Below, piece after piece: positions 30,907-40,429 of a stretch of 64,000 nucleotides of DNA (position 1 is the first letter of the stretch; every line of letters starts with the position of its first letter). The stretch is taken from positions 124,001-188,000 of the forward strand of contig NZ_LKET01000051.1 in the NCBI RefSeq assembly GCF_001317355.1. Direction: 5' to 3'. A program made the position numbers and the translations under genes. The stretch is from Oxobacter pfennigii (GTDB lineage: Bacteria; Bacillota; Clostridia; Clostridiales; Oxobacteraceae). The notes under the pieces were generated by a model. It made no database searches. It was not told the origin of the DNA and saw nothing but the letters and a program-made list of their open reading frames with translations.

Positions 30907-31244
30907 TTGCATCCCTCCTTTTTTCATCACATGGTTACATTAATAATATACCTTATAGCTTGTTAAAAATCAAACCTTTTTACTTTTAACTCCCAGTTCG
31001 ACTTTAAATTATGTTATTTTTACTCATATATTTGCATAAAAGTGACGGGGAGCGATTTTATAACATTCACCTTTTATTGTTACCACTTTGTTAATTTGCT
31101 ATAATTATATGAAGAAAGTTTTTTCTTTAATGATGTAGTTCTTAAAAAAAATTGCAATTGGATATATATATAAGGCAATTTCACATTGCTGCAATCATTG
31201 CTTTTTGCATTGTAAAAATCAGAGAGGGAACGTGGTACTTAAAA
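30907..31244. other. Divergent promoter region between M23 and DnaD-like genes
   Basis: This 338-bp AT-rich spacer separates divergent genes. Apart from the sigma-A-type promoter for the rightward operon I see nothing definite in it. Confidence 0.5.
31077..31105 (+). promoter_or_regulatory. Sigma-A-type promoter of the dnaD-dnaI operon
   Basis: TTGTTA, 17 bases, TATAAT, with the -10 about 140 bp before the DnaD-like start codon. Confidence 0.55.
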
Positions 31245-32252
31245 ATGGCAAACTACATATTTACTGCACAGATGAGACAATCAGGGGTAACTCCTATACC
31301 CAATATTTTTATCGATGAATATATGGCAAATGCCGACGGCAACTTCGTAAAGGTGTATCTTTGCGGATTTATTGAAGCAATAAACGGAAATAAGGTATCC
31401 GGCGACTTCATATCCCAAAAGCTTGAGCTTTTGGAAAGCGATATAATTAAGGCCTGGGAATACTGGGAATCAAAGGGCCTGGTTAATATCAAAAAATCCT
31501 CCGGGGAATTACAGATTGAGTTTTTAAATATTTATGACGTATTCTATAGCAATAAATCATCCGTAAGTATGGCAGCAACTTATTCACCCGAGGACATACG
31601 TTCAAGAATGGACAATGCAAAAATAAAGGATATGTTTCAAAATATTGAAAAGTCCTTAGGGCGCACCATGTCTGCCAAGGAAATTTCCATGTATTTGAGC
31701 TGGCTGGATGATTATTCATTTTCTCCCGAGGTGATAACGCTCTTAATTGAATACTGCAAATCCAAAAAGAAAGTGGATTCCAGGTATTTTGAGAAAGTGG
31801 CCATAGCCTGGCACGATGCCAATATAGCATCTGTTGAAGACGCCCAAAAATACATAACTCAGCACGAAGAAAAATATAATAAGTACCGCCTGATTTTAGA
31901 CTTTTTAGGCCTCAAGGAGCACGATTTGATGAAGCCCCAGGAAGAATTCTTAGATAAATGGTTCAGCAACTGGAACTTCAGCCTAGAGCTGGTTTTGGAG
32001 GCCTGCAAAATTTGCTCATTGAGAATAAATGAGCCTAATTTCAGCTATATAGACGGTATACTTTCCAACTGGTCAAAGCAGGGAATAAAGACCTTAAGAG
32101 AGGTTGAGACTGCGGATTCCAAGAAGAAGTCCAAAAACATGAAGTTCAAAGCTCCTGTAAATACCTTTAACAGCTACGATCAGCGCTCATATGATATAAA
32201 GGAATTGGAAAAGAAACTCTTGGGCATAGAAGAGGTGACGCCTGATGAATAA
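31245..32252 (+). CDS. DnaD-domain replication protein
   Basis: The 335-residue protein has a winged-helix-like N-terminus (residues about 10-110, NIFIDEYMANADGNFVKVYL) and two DnaB_2/DnaD helical domains (IEKSLGRTMSAKEISMYLSW and the related ILDFLGLKEHDLMKPQEEFL segment with FSLELVLEACK). Such proteins remodel DNA and help load the replicative helicase. I start at MANYIFTAQ; the longer frame upstream is non-coding-like. Its last eight bases overlap the next gene, which encodes the helicase loader, so the two act together in primosome assembly. Confidence 0.88.
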   Translation: MANYIFTAQMRQSGVTPIPNIFIDEYMANADGNFVKVYLCGFIEAINGNKVSGDFISQKLELLESDIIKAWEYWESKGLVNIKKSSGELQIEFLNIYDVFYSNKSSVSMAATYSPEDIRSRMDNAKIKDMFQNIEKSLGRTMSAKEISMYLSWLDDYSFSPEVITLLIEYCKSKKKVDSRYFEKVAIAWHDANIASVEDAQKYITQHEEKYNKYRLILDFLGLKEHDLMKPQEEFLDKWFSNWNFSLELVLEACKICSLRINEPNFSYIDGILSNWSKQGIKTLREVETADSKKKSKNMKFKAPVNTFNSYDQRSYDIKELEKKLLGIEEVTPDE

Positions 32253-33252
32253 TAAATACATAACCGAAATATTCAATGATTACGATAAAAAAAGGGCTTA
32301 TGCTGAGGAAGCTGCAAAGCTTAGAAAGCAGGATATTTATAAAAAAATCCCCCGCATCCAGGCAATAGACAACGAGCTCTCCATGGTGGGAATAGAAATT
32401 GCCCGGAGCATTTTTAAAAAGGATGCGCCAATTGATGTGCTTTTAGAAAATTTAAAGCAAAAAACCATAGATTTAAAGATGGAAAAAGGGGAGCTACTGT
32501 CGCAGAACAATCTTTCCATGAATTATGATTCACCGATTTTTGAATGTAATGAATGCCAGGATACTGGCTATAAAGGTTCGGAGAAGTGCCGCTGCTTGAA
32601 GCAGAGGATAATAAATGTATTGTATGATCAGTCAAATTTAAAGAGCCTTCTTCCCAAAGAGAATTTTGAAACCTTTGTATTTGATTACTACTCCCAGAAC
32701 AGATTTGAGGATGAGCCCCTTACTCCAAGAAAGAACATGGAGCGAATATTTGCGGCCTGTATAAACTTCGTTCAGGACTTTGACAAAAACGATGAAAATC
32801 TCTTTTTTTATGGTAAATCAGGCCTTGGCAAAACTTTTCTTTCAAGCTGCATAGCAAAGGATTTGATCGATAAAGGGAAGCTTGTTGTGTACCAGACGGC
32901 TTCAAACCTTATGGAGATATTAAAGACAGGCATGTTTGACTCTAGCAATGAGCTTGCAAAGGATAAGGTAGACAATATATATGAATGCGATTTACTTATA
33001 ATAGATGATTTAGGTACCGAATACATAACGGAATTTACACAAATGGAGCTTTACAATATAATAAACAAAAGGCTTTTATCAGGCAAAAAGACCTTGATAT
33101 CCACGAATTTTTCCCTGGATAACATATATAATACATATGCAGAGCGCATAACCTCAAGAATTTTCGGCCATTTCTCGGTATATAAGTTTTACGGAGAGGA
33201 TATAAGATTCAAGACTGCGGAACTTAAGAGAAGGAAGGCAAAAATAAAATAA
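32245..33252 (+). CDS. DnaI/DnaC-like helicase loader ATPase
   Basis: The N-terminal part carries a zinc-type cysteine group (CNECQDTGYKGSEKCRCLK), and the C-terminal AAA+ domain has Walker A (YGKSGLGKTFLSS), Walker B (LLIIDDLGTEYI) and a sensor region STNFSLDNI. It loads DnaB-type helicase at origins or restarted forks. The 335-residue size fits clostridial DnaI-like proteins. The start overlaps the end of the DnaD-like gene, showing translational coupling. Confidence 0.92.
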   Translation: MNNKYITEIFNDYDKKRAYAEEAAKLRKQDIYKKIPRIQAIDNELSMVGIEIARSIFKKDAPIDVLLENLKQKTIDLKMEKGELLSQNNLSMNYDSPIFECNECQDTGYKGSEKCRCLKQRIINVLYDQSNLKSLLPKENFETFVFDYYSQNRFEDEPLTPRKNMERIFAACINFVQDFDKNDENLFFYGKSGLGKTFLSSCIAKDLIDKGKLVVYQTASNLMEILKTGMFDSSNELAKDKVDNIYECDLLIIDDLGTEYITEFTQMELYNIINKRLLSGKKTLISTNFSLDNIYNTYAERITSRIFGHFSVYKFYGEDIRFKTAELKRRKAKIK

Positions 33253-33272
33253 ACAGCTCACATGAGCTGTTT
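33251..33272. terminator. Shared terminator of dnaI operon and tRNA cluster
   Basis: AAACAGCTCA and TGAGCTGTTT form a ten-pair stem with a two-base loop, followed by ATTTTATTT. Confidence 0.8.
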
Positions 33273-33287
33273 ATTTTATTTACAATT

Positions 33288-33363
33288 TGGAGCTGGCTAA
33301 AGGAATTGAACCTTCAACCTGCTGATTACAAGTCAGCTGCTCTGCCAATTGAGCTAAGCCAGC
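33288..33363 (-). tRNA. tRNA-Thr (anticodon TGT)
   Basis: The acceptor GCTGGCT/AGCCAGC, anticodon loop CTTGTAA, T-loop GTTCAATTC and encoded CCA are all present. It is last in a four-tRNA transcript. Confidence 0.95.
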
Positions 33364-33369
33364 AATAAT

Positions 33370-33446
33370 TGGCGACCCAGAAGGGGCTCGAACCCTCGAC
33401 CTCCGGCGTGACAGGCCGGCACTCTAACCAACTGAGCTACTAGGCC
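33370..33446 (-). tRNA. tRNA-Asp (anticodon GTC)
   Basis: The acceptor GGCCTAG/CTGGGTC, anticodon loop CTGTCAC in a GC-rich stem, T-loop GTTCGAGCC and encoded CCA are present. Third gene of the tRNA cluster. Confidence 0.95.
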
Positions 33447-33451
33447 GCATA

Positions 33452-33527
33452 TGGTGGGAACAATAGGGCTCGAACCTATGACCCTCTGCTTGTAAGGCAG
33501 ATGCTCTCCCAGCTGAGCTATGCTCCC
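33452..33527 (-). tRNA. tRNA-Val (anticodon TAC)
   Basis: The acceptor GGGAGCA/TGTTCCC, anticodon loop CTTACAA, T-loop GTTCGAGCC and encoded CCA are present. Second gene of the cluster. Confidence 0.95.
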
Positions 33528-33532
33528 ATATG

Positions 33533-33607
33533 TGGTGACCCCTAGGGGACTCGAACCCCTGTTACCGCCGTGAAAGGGCGGTGTCTTAACCGCTTGACCA
33601 AGGGGCC
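33533..33607 (-). tRNA. tRNA-Glu (anticodon TTC)
   Basis: The acceptor GGCCCCT/AGGGGTC, anticodon loop CTTTCAC, T-loop GTTCGAGTC and encoded CCA are present. It is the first gene transcribed in the four-tRNA cluster. Confidence 0.95.
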
Positions 33608-33762
33608 ATGACTTATTTATTGCTTCCTTCGTCAAGGCACTTTTATATAATACAAGAAATTATCATTGCTGTCAACACATTAAATTAACTTTTTCTTATG
33701 GCACTTTTTGGTATATAAAAACCCTTAACCCAGTGAAAATCTACGGTTATAATATATTATTA

Positions 33763-33784
33763 AAGGCGGCACATCGGCCGCCTT
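33763..33784 (-). terminator. Probable terminator of purA
   Basis: AAGGCGGC and GCCGCCTT enclose a six-base loop a few bases after the purA stop. The T-run on the minus strand is interrupted by A. Confidence 0.6.
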
Positions 33785-33788
33785 ATAT

Positions 33789-35060
33789 CTATACAGTTAT
33801 TGTATGGTCTCTTCCCGGTCCTACGGAAACTATCGATATCTTAGTCTCTGCAAATTCTTCTATTCTCTTTAAATACTTCTTTGCATTTTCCGGAAGGTCA
33901 TCATAGCTTCTGGCATTCTCAATGGATTCATCCCAACCGTCGAATTCTTCATATACCGGTTTGCATTTAGCAAGTATCTCTAGGCTTGCAGGAAAGTAAT
34001 CAATTACCTTGCCGTCGAGCTCATATCCTACGCACACCTTAATCTTTTTAAGTCCTGCAAGGGTATCTATTTTAGTTACGGCAATGTCTGTGATGCTGGA
34101 AAGCCTGGTTGCATATTTCAATATGACTAAATCCAGCCAGCCGCATCTCCTTGCTCTTCCTGTAGTAGTGCCGTATTCCTTGCCCTTTTCCCTTATTCCG
34201 TCGCCTATTTCATCGAATAATTCTGTTGGAAAGGGACCCTTTCCTACCCTTGTGGTGTATGCCTTGCACACGCCTACCACTTTGTCAATGGCCTTAGGTC
34301 CTACCCCTGCGCCTACACACACTCCCCCGGATATTGGGTGGGAGGATGTAACGTAAGGATAAGTTCCGTAATCTATATCAAGCAGAGTGCCCTGGGCGCC
34401 TTCGAACAATACCTTGCTGCCCTTTTTAATCTCATTGTGAAGGACATCGGTGGTATCCTTTACATAAGGCCTCATTCTGTCAGCAAAAATCAGGTATTCA
34501 TCTATTATCTGCTGCTTGTTTAATGCCTTTTCATTGTATATTTTGGTTATAATAGCGTTTTTAAAATCTATATTATCCCCTGCCAGCTTGACGAAGGTAT
34601 CTTTATTTAAAAAGTCGCAGACCCTAATTCCGGTTCTTTCGAATTTATCCGTATAGCAAGGACCGATACCTTTTTTAGTGGTACCTATGTCTGAATCTCC
34701 CCTGCCTTCTTCAGCAAGGCCGTCCAATACCTTGTGATAAGGCATTATAATATGAGCCCTGTCGCTTATGCAGAGATTATCCACCTTGACTCCCAAATTC
34801 TCCAGATATTCGATTTCTTCAAAAAGAGCCTGGGGGTCTATTATAACTCCGTCTCCTATGATGTTTAAAGTTTCAGGGTACAATACTCCCGATGGTATAA
34901 GGTGAAGCTTATACTGCCTTCCCCCCGTTTCCACCGTATGGCCGGCGTTATTACCGCCCTGGTATCTTACAACCACCTGTGCATGCTCTGCAAGATAATC
35001 CGTTATTTTTCCCTTTCCTTCATCGCCCCATTGAGCACCTATAACTACTGTTCCTGACAT
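33789..35060 (-). CDS. purA: Adenylosuccinate synthetase
   Basis: PurA condenses IMP and aspartate with GTP hydrolysis to make adenylosuccinate, the first step from IMP to AMP. The 423-residue protein has the P-loop-like [36 protein letters not shown] and the C-terminal [11 protein letters not shown]. The ATG of [11 protein letters not shown] lies eight bases after AAAGGAG; a GTG three codons upstream overlaps the ribosome site. It follows an FAD-dependent dehydrogenase on the same strand by 26 bases. Confidence 0.97.
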   Translation of the reverse strand: MSGTVVIGAQWGDEGKGKITDYLAEHAQVVVRYQGGNNAGHTVETGGRQYKLHLIPSGVLYPETLNIIGDGVIIDPQALFEEIEYLENLGVKVDNLCISDRAHIIMPYHKVLDGLAEEGRGDSDIGTTKKGIGPCYTDKFERTGIRVCDFLNKDTFVKLAGDNIDFKNAIITKIYNEKALNKQQIIDEYLIFADRMRPYVKDTTDVLHNEIKKGSKVLFEGAQGTLLDIDYGTYPYVTSSHPISGGVCVGAGVGPKAIDKVVGVCKAYTTRVGKGPFPTELFDEIGDGIREKGKEYGTTTGRARRCGWLDLVILKYATRLSSITDIAVTKIDTLAGLKKIKVCVGYELDGKVIDYFPASLEILAKCKPVYEEFDGWDESIENARSYDDLPENAKKYLKRIEEFAETKISIVSVGPGRDHTITV

Positions 35061-35086
35061 TTGCGCCACTCCTTTGCTTTTTCATC

Positions 35087-36475
35087 TTAACCCAAAATTT
35101 TATTTTTTAACTTGTCGGCCAATATCCTGCCTACATAAACACCGCTTGCCGAAGCTTGAGACAGCGAGTGGGTCACTCCCGAACTGTCTCCCAATATATA
35201 TAAGCCTTTGATGTCGGTTTCTAAGTTGTTATCCACTTCCACCCTGGAGTTATAAAATTTAACTTCCACTCCATATAATAATGTATCTTCATTTGCCGTA
35301 CCCGGAGCTATCTTATCCAATGCATAAATCATTTCAATTATATTATCCAGCTGCCTTTTTGGTATAACCAGGCTCAAATCTCCCGGCGTAGCACTTAAAG
35401 TAGGCTTTGTAAAGCTCTTTTCCATCCTTCTATCATTGGTTCTGCGGCCCTTGACCAAATCTCCGAACCTCTGCACCAGCACTCCGCCGCCCAGCATATT
35501 GCTTAATTTTGCTATGGATTCACCATATTCATTGCTGTTCTTGAAAGGCTCCGTGAAGCTGTTGGATACCAAAAGCGCAAAATTGGTGTTTTGTGTATGC
35601 AGACTTTCATCGGAATAGCTGTGGCCGTTAACTGTTACAATACCGTTGGTATTTTCCGAGACCACCACGCCATGGGGATTCATGCAAAAAGTTCTTACCA
35701 GATCGTTATATTTTTCTGTCCTATAAACTATTTTGCTTTCATAAACATCCTGGGTTATGTGCTCAAAAACCTCTGCCGGAAGCTCAACCCGGACTCCTAT
35801 GTCCACCCTGTTTCTCTCTGTCTTTATTCCTAATTTATCGCAAATTTTTGATATCCACTTTGAACCTGAACGGCCGGTGGCCAAAATTAAATTCTCGCCA
35901 TAATATTCGCCATTTTTAGTCTTAACTATAAACTCATTATCTATTTTCTCTATATCTGAAACTTCGCAGTTAAATACAAAGTTTACCTTGTCTTTAAGAT
36001 AGTTATACATATTGGTAAGGATTATCACATTCCTGTCGGTACCAAAATGCCTTACCTTGGCGTCAAGTAAGTGCAGGTCGTATTTTAAAGCCTTGGTTTT
36101 TAAATCGGTGCTGGCCGTCGAATACAGCTTTGCACCGGCACCGCCCATGCTGCAAAGAACTTCATCCACATAATCCATAAGGTCTAAGGCTTCCTTGCCT
36201 CCTACATATTTGTGCAAATCTCCGCCAAAATGGTTTGTTATGTTGTATTTGCCGTCAGATAAACTGCCGGCTCCTCCAAAACCGTTTACAATGCTGCACA
36301 CGCTGCAGTGTATGCAGGATTTTACCTTCACATTATCTATGGGGCACCTTCTCATATCAAGTACATGGCCTTTTTCTATGACGGTAATCTTTGCCTCAGG
36401 ATTTATCTTAACCAATTCATAGGCGGAAAAAACGCCGCTTGCTCCTGCTCCTACTATTATAATTTCAGATTTCAT
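35087..36475 (-). CDS. FAD-dependent dehydrogenase, COG2509-like
   Basis: The N-terminus has an FAD-binding Rossmann motif (IIIVGAGASGVFSAYEL) and a cysteine-rich CIHCSVCSIVNGFGGAGSLS stretch that could hold a cluster or a redox pair. A second glycine motif (LILATGRSGSKWISKIC) and a C-terminal LYILGDSSGVTHSLSQA complete the fold. The 462-residue product resembles an uncharacterised group of FAD-dependent dehydrogenases next to purA in several clostridia. Substrate unknown. The second ATG (MKSEI) is six bases after GGAGGT and is preferred over one placed directly behind it. Confidence 0.83.
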   Translation of the reverse strand: MKSEIIIVGAGASGVFSAYELVKINPEAKITVIEKGHVLDMRRCPIDNVKVKSCIHCSVCSIVNGFGGAGSLSDGKYNITNHFGGDLHKYVGGKEALDLMDYVDEVLCSMGGAGAKLYSTASTDLKTKALKYDLHLLDAKVRHFGTDRNVIILTNMYNYLKDKVNFVFNCEVSDIEKIDNEFIVKTKNGEYYGENLILATGRSGSKWISKICDKLGIKTERNRVDIGVRVELPAEVFEHITQDVYESKIVYRTEKYNDLVRTFCMNPHGVVVSENTNGIVTVNGHSYSDESLHTQNTNFALLVSNSFTEPFKNSNEYGESIAKLSNMLGGGVLVQRFGDLVKGRRTNDRRMEKSFTKPTLSATPGDLSLVIPKRQLDNIIEMIYALDKIAPGTANEDTLLYGVEVKFYNSRVEVDNNLETDIKGLYILGDSSGVTHSLSQASASGVYVGRILADKLKNKILG

Positions 36476-36958
36476 ATCCATACCTCCAGACCTTTCGAAG
36501 CATTACGTTTTGCATGATTCATAAATCATACATTCTGTATTATTTCCAAAGTTTTAAGAAACTCCCTCCATATATTAAAGCTGCTTCTAAAACCATAAAA
36601 AGAGCACACTGGCCCTTATATATATTAGCAGAACTGTATTGCATAGTCAACTCGAAATACGAATATTATTATATATTGTCATAATAATATTCGCTTATTT
36701 CTGAACATAAACCCGGTTATTTTGATAATTATTTCACTGAATTGTCAAGTTTTTTACCTTATATGCCTGTATTTACTATGTCTTCTTTTTAATTAACTGG
36801 GTAAAATATTAACATCACAAATAAGAATTATAGCATTAATACACTGTAAAGATTAATTTTCCTAATCTTAAACTATGCCTGTTTTAACATTAAGTTGTAT
36901 TTTGATATACCTTTTGCTAAAATTTTTTTAAGAAGTTATATAACGGGGTGAATATACC
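36476..36958. other. Intergenic spacer before pgsA
   Basis: This 483-bp AT-rich region holds one strong dyad at 36660-36693 and otherwise nothing I can assign. It separates divergent genes, so it should contain two promoters. Confidence 0.5.
36660..36693. promoter_or_regulatory. 12-bp perfect inverted repeat in the pgsA spacer
   Basis: CGAATATTATTA and TAATAATATTCG flank ten bases. No T-run follows on either strand, so it may be an operator. Confidence 0.45.
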
Positions 36959-37477
36959 ATGAATATTCCTAATTTACTTACAACATTGCGTTTCATACTG
37001 GTTCCCGTTTTTTTATTTGTCTTTTTTTCTGATTTACCCAATGCAGCTTTTATTTCTTCCATGATTTTTATATTTGCCGGCTTTACGGATATACTGGACG
37101 GATACATAGCCCGGAAATTCAATATGGTGACAAAATGGGGCACCTTACTTGATCCCCTTGCGGATAAGCTGATGGCTTTGACTGTGCTCATAAGCCTTAC
37201 TATCAAGGATATTATCCCTTTTTGGGTTCCTTTTATAATAGGTATAAAAGAGGGACTTATGGTTATAGGCGGCCTTATATTATTGAAAAAAGGTACTTAT
37301 GTTTCGGCAGCCTCCCACGGCAAAATGGCTACAGTGTTTTTTTACATTTCTGTGCTTACACTGGAATTTATCAATAGACCCTTAGGCCTTATATTCATGT
37401 ATATAACAGTGTTTGCAGCCCTCTTTGCGCTGTATCAATATCTTTTCAGCTTTAAAAAAGCAGGGCAAAAAACTTAA
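36959..37477 (+). CDS. pgsA: CDP-diacylglycerol--glycerol-3-phosphate phosphatidyltransferase
   Basis: PgsA makes phosphatidylglycerol phosphate from CDP-diacylglycerol and glycerol 3-phosphate in the membrane. The CDP-alcohol phosphotransferase motif is complete (DGYIARKFNMVTKWG, then TLLDPLADK), and MNIPNLLTTLRFILVPVF is the usual N-terminus. The 172-residue protein has about five membrane helices. GGGGTG lies close to the start codon. A GGGAC palindrome follows the stop. Confidence 0.93.
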   Translation: MNIPNLLTTLRFILVPVFLFVFFSDLPNAAFISSMIFIFAGFTDILDGYIARKFNMVTKWGTLLDPLADKLMALTVLISLTIKDIIPFWVPFIIGIKEGLMVIGGLILLKKGTYVSAASHGKMATVFFYISVLTLEFINRPLGLIFMYITVFAALFALYQYLFSFKKAGQKT

Positions 37478-37492
37478 AAGAGACAATCGAAA

Positions 37493-37522
37493 GGGACACT
37501 TCTCCTGACGGAGAGGTGTCCC
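37493..37522. repeat. Palindrome, GGGAC family, copy 3
   Basis: GGGACACTTCTCC and GGAGAGGTGTCCC pair over 13 bases with one wobble around TGAC. It lies between convergent genes and has no T-run. The GGGAC ends match the palindromes at 14206 and 19752. Confidence 0.7.
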
Positions 37523-37552
37523 CACTTATTTAATCAAAGCTCTTAAACTATC

Positions 37553-39394
37553 TTACTTCCAACTGTTCCTGCCATTGCCTCCCGTTCCGTAACCAAAGCC
37601 TTGCTGGCCGTAGGAATTCTTCACTGATTTGCTCTGAGCTGAGACTGTGTCAGCTTTGCTGTCTTTGCCTCTGGCGTCTTCCTTCTTATTTTCGGCCTTT
37701 GGGGTTGGCACAGCCCACGGGTTGTACTGCGTTCCCAAATTTCCGTACTGCTGATTGCTTTTATCAGTTGATTTCTTAGCCGACTTTTCATCTTTTACTA
37801 TTACATTTACTCCCAAATCAGGAGTGTTAGACTTTTTATTATCTTCTGTCTTTGATTCAGGCTTTGATGCCGGCGTAATCCATGGGTTATATGGAGCCAC
37901 CCAGTTACCGTACTGCTGATTTTTCTTATCGGTTGATTTCTTAGCCAGCTTTTCATCCTTTACTATTATATCGACCTTAAGGTCGGGAGCTTTTACTTTT
38001 TCTTTATCATCTTCGGCAGCTGTCACATCCGTGTTATCCGGCTGTACAATGTTTGAGGCCGCATATGGGTTATATACGTATGGATTGAACTGCGGTATCT
38101 GCATCATCGGCATATAACCGGCAACATATGGATTCACCCACCGTCCTAACTGTTCCTTCTGATATTCATATAATTTATTGCCTTTGCTGTATTTAGCCAT
38201 CCATTTTTCATAATCTGCTTTACGCTGGTCGCATAATTTCTTCCTTACTTCTTCCTGCAAACTGATTATGATTACTTTGATATTTTCTGCTTTTAATTCA
38301 GCTTCTTCAACTGATTCTTCAGTATTTTTCGCTGTTTCCTCCGTTGAATCCTCTCCTGCAGGAGTTTCAGCATCGGCTGTTATCTCTTCTGATTCACTGG
38401 ATTCCATATCGGTTATTTTAATGTTGATTTCTTCGATTTTAGCCTCAATCTTGTCTTTGATATCCTTCTTTGCATTCCATGACTCATTCTTTGCAATCAA
38501 GGAGTTCCCCAGGGTTATCGTAGCTGCTTCATAGGATAGCTGTGCTGCTTCAACCAAAGCCTCATCACCGGACTTTGAAGCCTGACTCAAGTTCAATAAT
38601 GATTCTGCCACTTCCTTTTTAGCTTCGATGTATTCTTTTTTCTTAGCGACGAATTCCTTTACGGCTTCAGTCTGTATTGATTGCTTTACAAGAATCATTG
38701 TGATTTCTGTCTTTGCGTTTTCGGGAAGCTTTTCTAAAACCGATGCCAAAACGTCAATGCTGTTCTTCTGAAGCTCTATGTTCTTTTCAAGGATTGCATC
38801 CAGTATTTCATTAAGCGTTTCATTTTTATCCTCAGCAGGGGTAACTGTCGGAGTTTCTGCCTTAGCTGTTGTTACGTCAGAAGCTGCAGTAGTTTCTGCT
38901 GCCGTGCTGCCAGCCGAAGTATTCTCGGCTGCTCCATTATCTGCTGAGGTATTTTGTGAAGCAGTGTCATCAGTCTCTGCAGTGTTTGCTGCAGCAACTT
39001 CTGTTCCTGTTTTTTCAGCTGCCTCAGCCTGTGCCGCATCTTCCTGGCTTGCTTCATCTACTGCTGTCTGAACTGTTTGGTTTATCTTGTTCATTGTTTC
39101 TATATAATCCTTTGTCACTTGCTCTGCCTTTTCTGCATTGCCTTTTTCTATCATTACCTGAGCTTCTGCAAGTCTTTCTCCTGCAATGCCTGTAAGAAGC
39201 TGCGCTTCTTTAACTAAGTCACTAATCAAAGCTAAATGTATATCTTCCGCAGCCCTCTCCACCGGATATATCATGCTATCCGGAGTTATGCCTGCGGCAG
39301 CCTTTAAAGTACCGCTTTCTGCTGCTGATGCTCCATTAAATACCGATGTTGACAAAAAGACTGCCGTTAATAGTAGCGATAATTTTCTCTTCAT
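37553..39394 (-). CDS. DUF5667-domain surface protein with repeated disordered tail
   Basis: A signal peptide (MKRKLSLLLTAVFLSTSVFN, cleaved near GASAA) precedes a DUF5667-like region (ITPDSMIYPVERAAEDIHLA, GERLAEAQVMIEKGNAEKA). Then come an Ala/Thr/Glu-rich linker, a helical coiled region, a VNPYVAGYMP stretch, and a C-terminal part with two related units: DIIVKDEKLAKKSTDKKNQQ and its neighbour VIVKDEKSAKKSTDKSNQQ, each followed by a YNPW motif. The chain is 613 residues, secreted and largely disordered. The KSTDKK and GYMP motifs also occur in the RsgI ectodomain. A SigI-type promoter element lies 85 bp upstream. Function unknown; a cell-wall-associated role is an inference. Confidence 0.8.
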   Translation of the reverse strand: MKRKLSLLLTAVFLSTSVFNGASAAESGTLKAAAGITPDSMIYPVERAAEDIHLALISDLVKEAQLLTGIAGERLAEAQVMIEKGNAEKAEQVTKDYIETMNKINQTVQTAVDEASQEDAAQAEAAEKTGTEVAAANTAETDDTASQNTSADNGAAENTSAGSTAAETTAASDVTTAKAETPTVTPAEDKNETLNEILDAILEKNIELQKNSIDVLASVLEKLPENAKTEITMILVKQSIQTEAVKEFVAKKKEYIEAKKEVAESLLNLSQASKSGDEALVEAAQLSYEAATITLGNSLIAKNESWNAKKDIKDKIEAKIEEINIKITDMESSESEEITADAETPAGEDSTEETAKNTEESVEEAELKAENIKVIIISLQEEVRKKLCDQRKADYEKWMAKYSKGNKLYEYQKEQLGRWVNPYVAGYMPMMQIPQFNPYVYNPYAASNIVQPDNTDVTAAEDDKEKVKAPDLKVDIIVKDEKLAKKSTDKKNQQYGNWVAPYNPWITPASKPESKTEDNKKSNTPDLGVNVIVKDEKSAKKSTDKSNQQYGNLGTQYNPWAVPTPKAENKKEDARGKDSKADTVSAQSKSVKNSYGQQGFGYGTGGNGRNSWK

Positions 39395-39478
39395 TTTTAC
39401 CTCCAAATAATTGTGTCTTAAGTATTATTACAGGATATCCTATAAAAAACTGCTTACTTGTGCTGCTCTTTGTACTTA

Positions 39479-39505
39479 TTCGGACAAGCATCTGGTTTTG
39501 GAGGG
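39479..39505 (-). promoter_or_regulatory. Candidate SigI-type promoter of the DUF5667 gene
   Basis: On the minus strand CCCTCCAAAA, 13 bases, CGAA matches the sigI promoter candidate at 5559-5586 (CCCTACAAAA, 14 bases, CGTA) and the general SigI pattern of A-tract plus CGWA. The spacer differs by one base. Confidence 0.5.
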
Positions 39506-39599
39506 GCATCAAAAGAAAAATGCAAAATTGTTTAAATGCATATAATAGTTTAAAATGGATATATGCAATTTTAATAACCTGCAGAAAGAAGGGATTTTA

Positions 39600-40427
39600 T
39601 TGAGCAAGTTAAACACATCCGCCACTTTTAAAGCTACTTTTTTCGCAATTTTATTAGTGCCGATTCATATATTCGGAAGTATATTGATAGCACTCTTAGG
39701 CCATTATTTAAATTTTAACCTTGATATAGTATCCTCGCTACTCATATCCCAGTTTGGTTTTCTTTTGCTTCCCGTAATAGTATATTTTTTAATAACAAAA
39801 GATCCGGTAAGAAAAACCTTGCGTCTGGAACTTATGAGCCTGCCCGATATATTAAGGGTACTTGCCATAACATTTTTAATACAGCCTCTTATTATGGGTA
39901 TTTCGGGCTTAGGAAGCCTTTTCTTCCCCAATTATCTTGTAAATTTTACGGCTGAAATAAACAGCAGCGTATCTTTTCCCTTTTTACTGATGCTGACAGC
40001 CCTTTTTCCCGCCCTCTTTGAAGAGTTTTGTATGAGAGGCATTGTACTGTCAGGCTACAGGGGAAAAAAGTTGTGGATTGCTGCATGCATTAACGGCCTT
40101 TTGTTTGCCGTGCTTCATCTTAATATTCAGCAGGGACTATATGCCTTTGTATTAGGTTTCATTTTTGTTTATCTCGTGGATGCTGCAAATTCAATATTTG
40201 CTTCAATTACTTCCCATTTTGCCATAAATGCATCCCAGATGACTCTATTGCACCTTACTTCAAAAAACCTTGAAGAGGCGGGCCAGAGCCTGGCAAATGT
40301 TCAGGCCAACTCTTCAAAGGAGTCCTTGATAGCAAGTATTGTTTTACTTTTAGTTTTAGGCAGCATCACTTCTATCTTTGCCTATCGAATATATAAAGGC
40401 CTTAAAAAAAATAATTCTGTCATATAA
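39600..40427 (+). CDS. CPBP-family intramembrane glutamic endopeptidase
   Basis: The protein has about eight membrane helices and the CPBP motifs: the glutamate pair and arginine in LFEEFCMRGIVLSG, FAVLHLNIQQG, and a late HFAINASQM. Family members such as MroQ and Rce1-like proteins cleave membrane or peptide substrates. I use the TTG start six bases after GAAGGGA, giving 275 residues; the frame extends to an ATG 15 codons upstream without a site. It converges with a lipoprotein gene over a strong terminator. Confidence 0.85.
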   Translation: MSKLNTSATFKATFFAILLVPIHIFGSILIALLGHYLNFNLDIVSSLLISQFGFLLLPVIVYFLITKDPVRKTLRLELMSLPDILRVLAITFLIQPLIMGISGLGSLFFPNYLVNFTAEINSSVSFPFLLMLTALFPALFEEFCMRGIVLSGYRGKKLWIAACINGLLFAVLHLNIQQGLYAFVLGFIFVYLVDAANSIFASITSHFAINASQMTLLHLTSKNLEEAGQSLANVQANSSKESLIASIVLLLVLGSITSIFAYRIYKGLKKNNSVI

Positions 40428-40429
40428 AA

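Noticed and set aside
33354-33635. 93-codon minus-strand frame across the tRNA cluster
   Set aside because: It lies entirely over four tRNA genes and reads tRNA sequence as protein.
38778-39071. Ser/Ala/Val-rich plus-strand frame opposite the DUF5667 gene
   Set aside because: It arises from the Ala/Thr/Glu-rich linker on the other strand; codon pattern and lack of a ribosome site argue against it.
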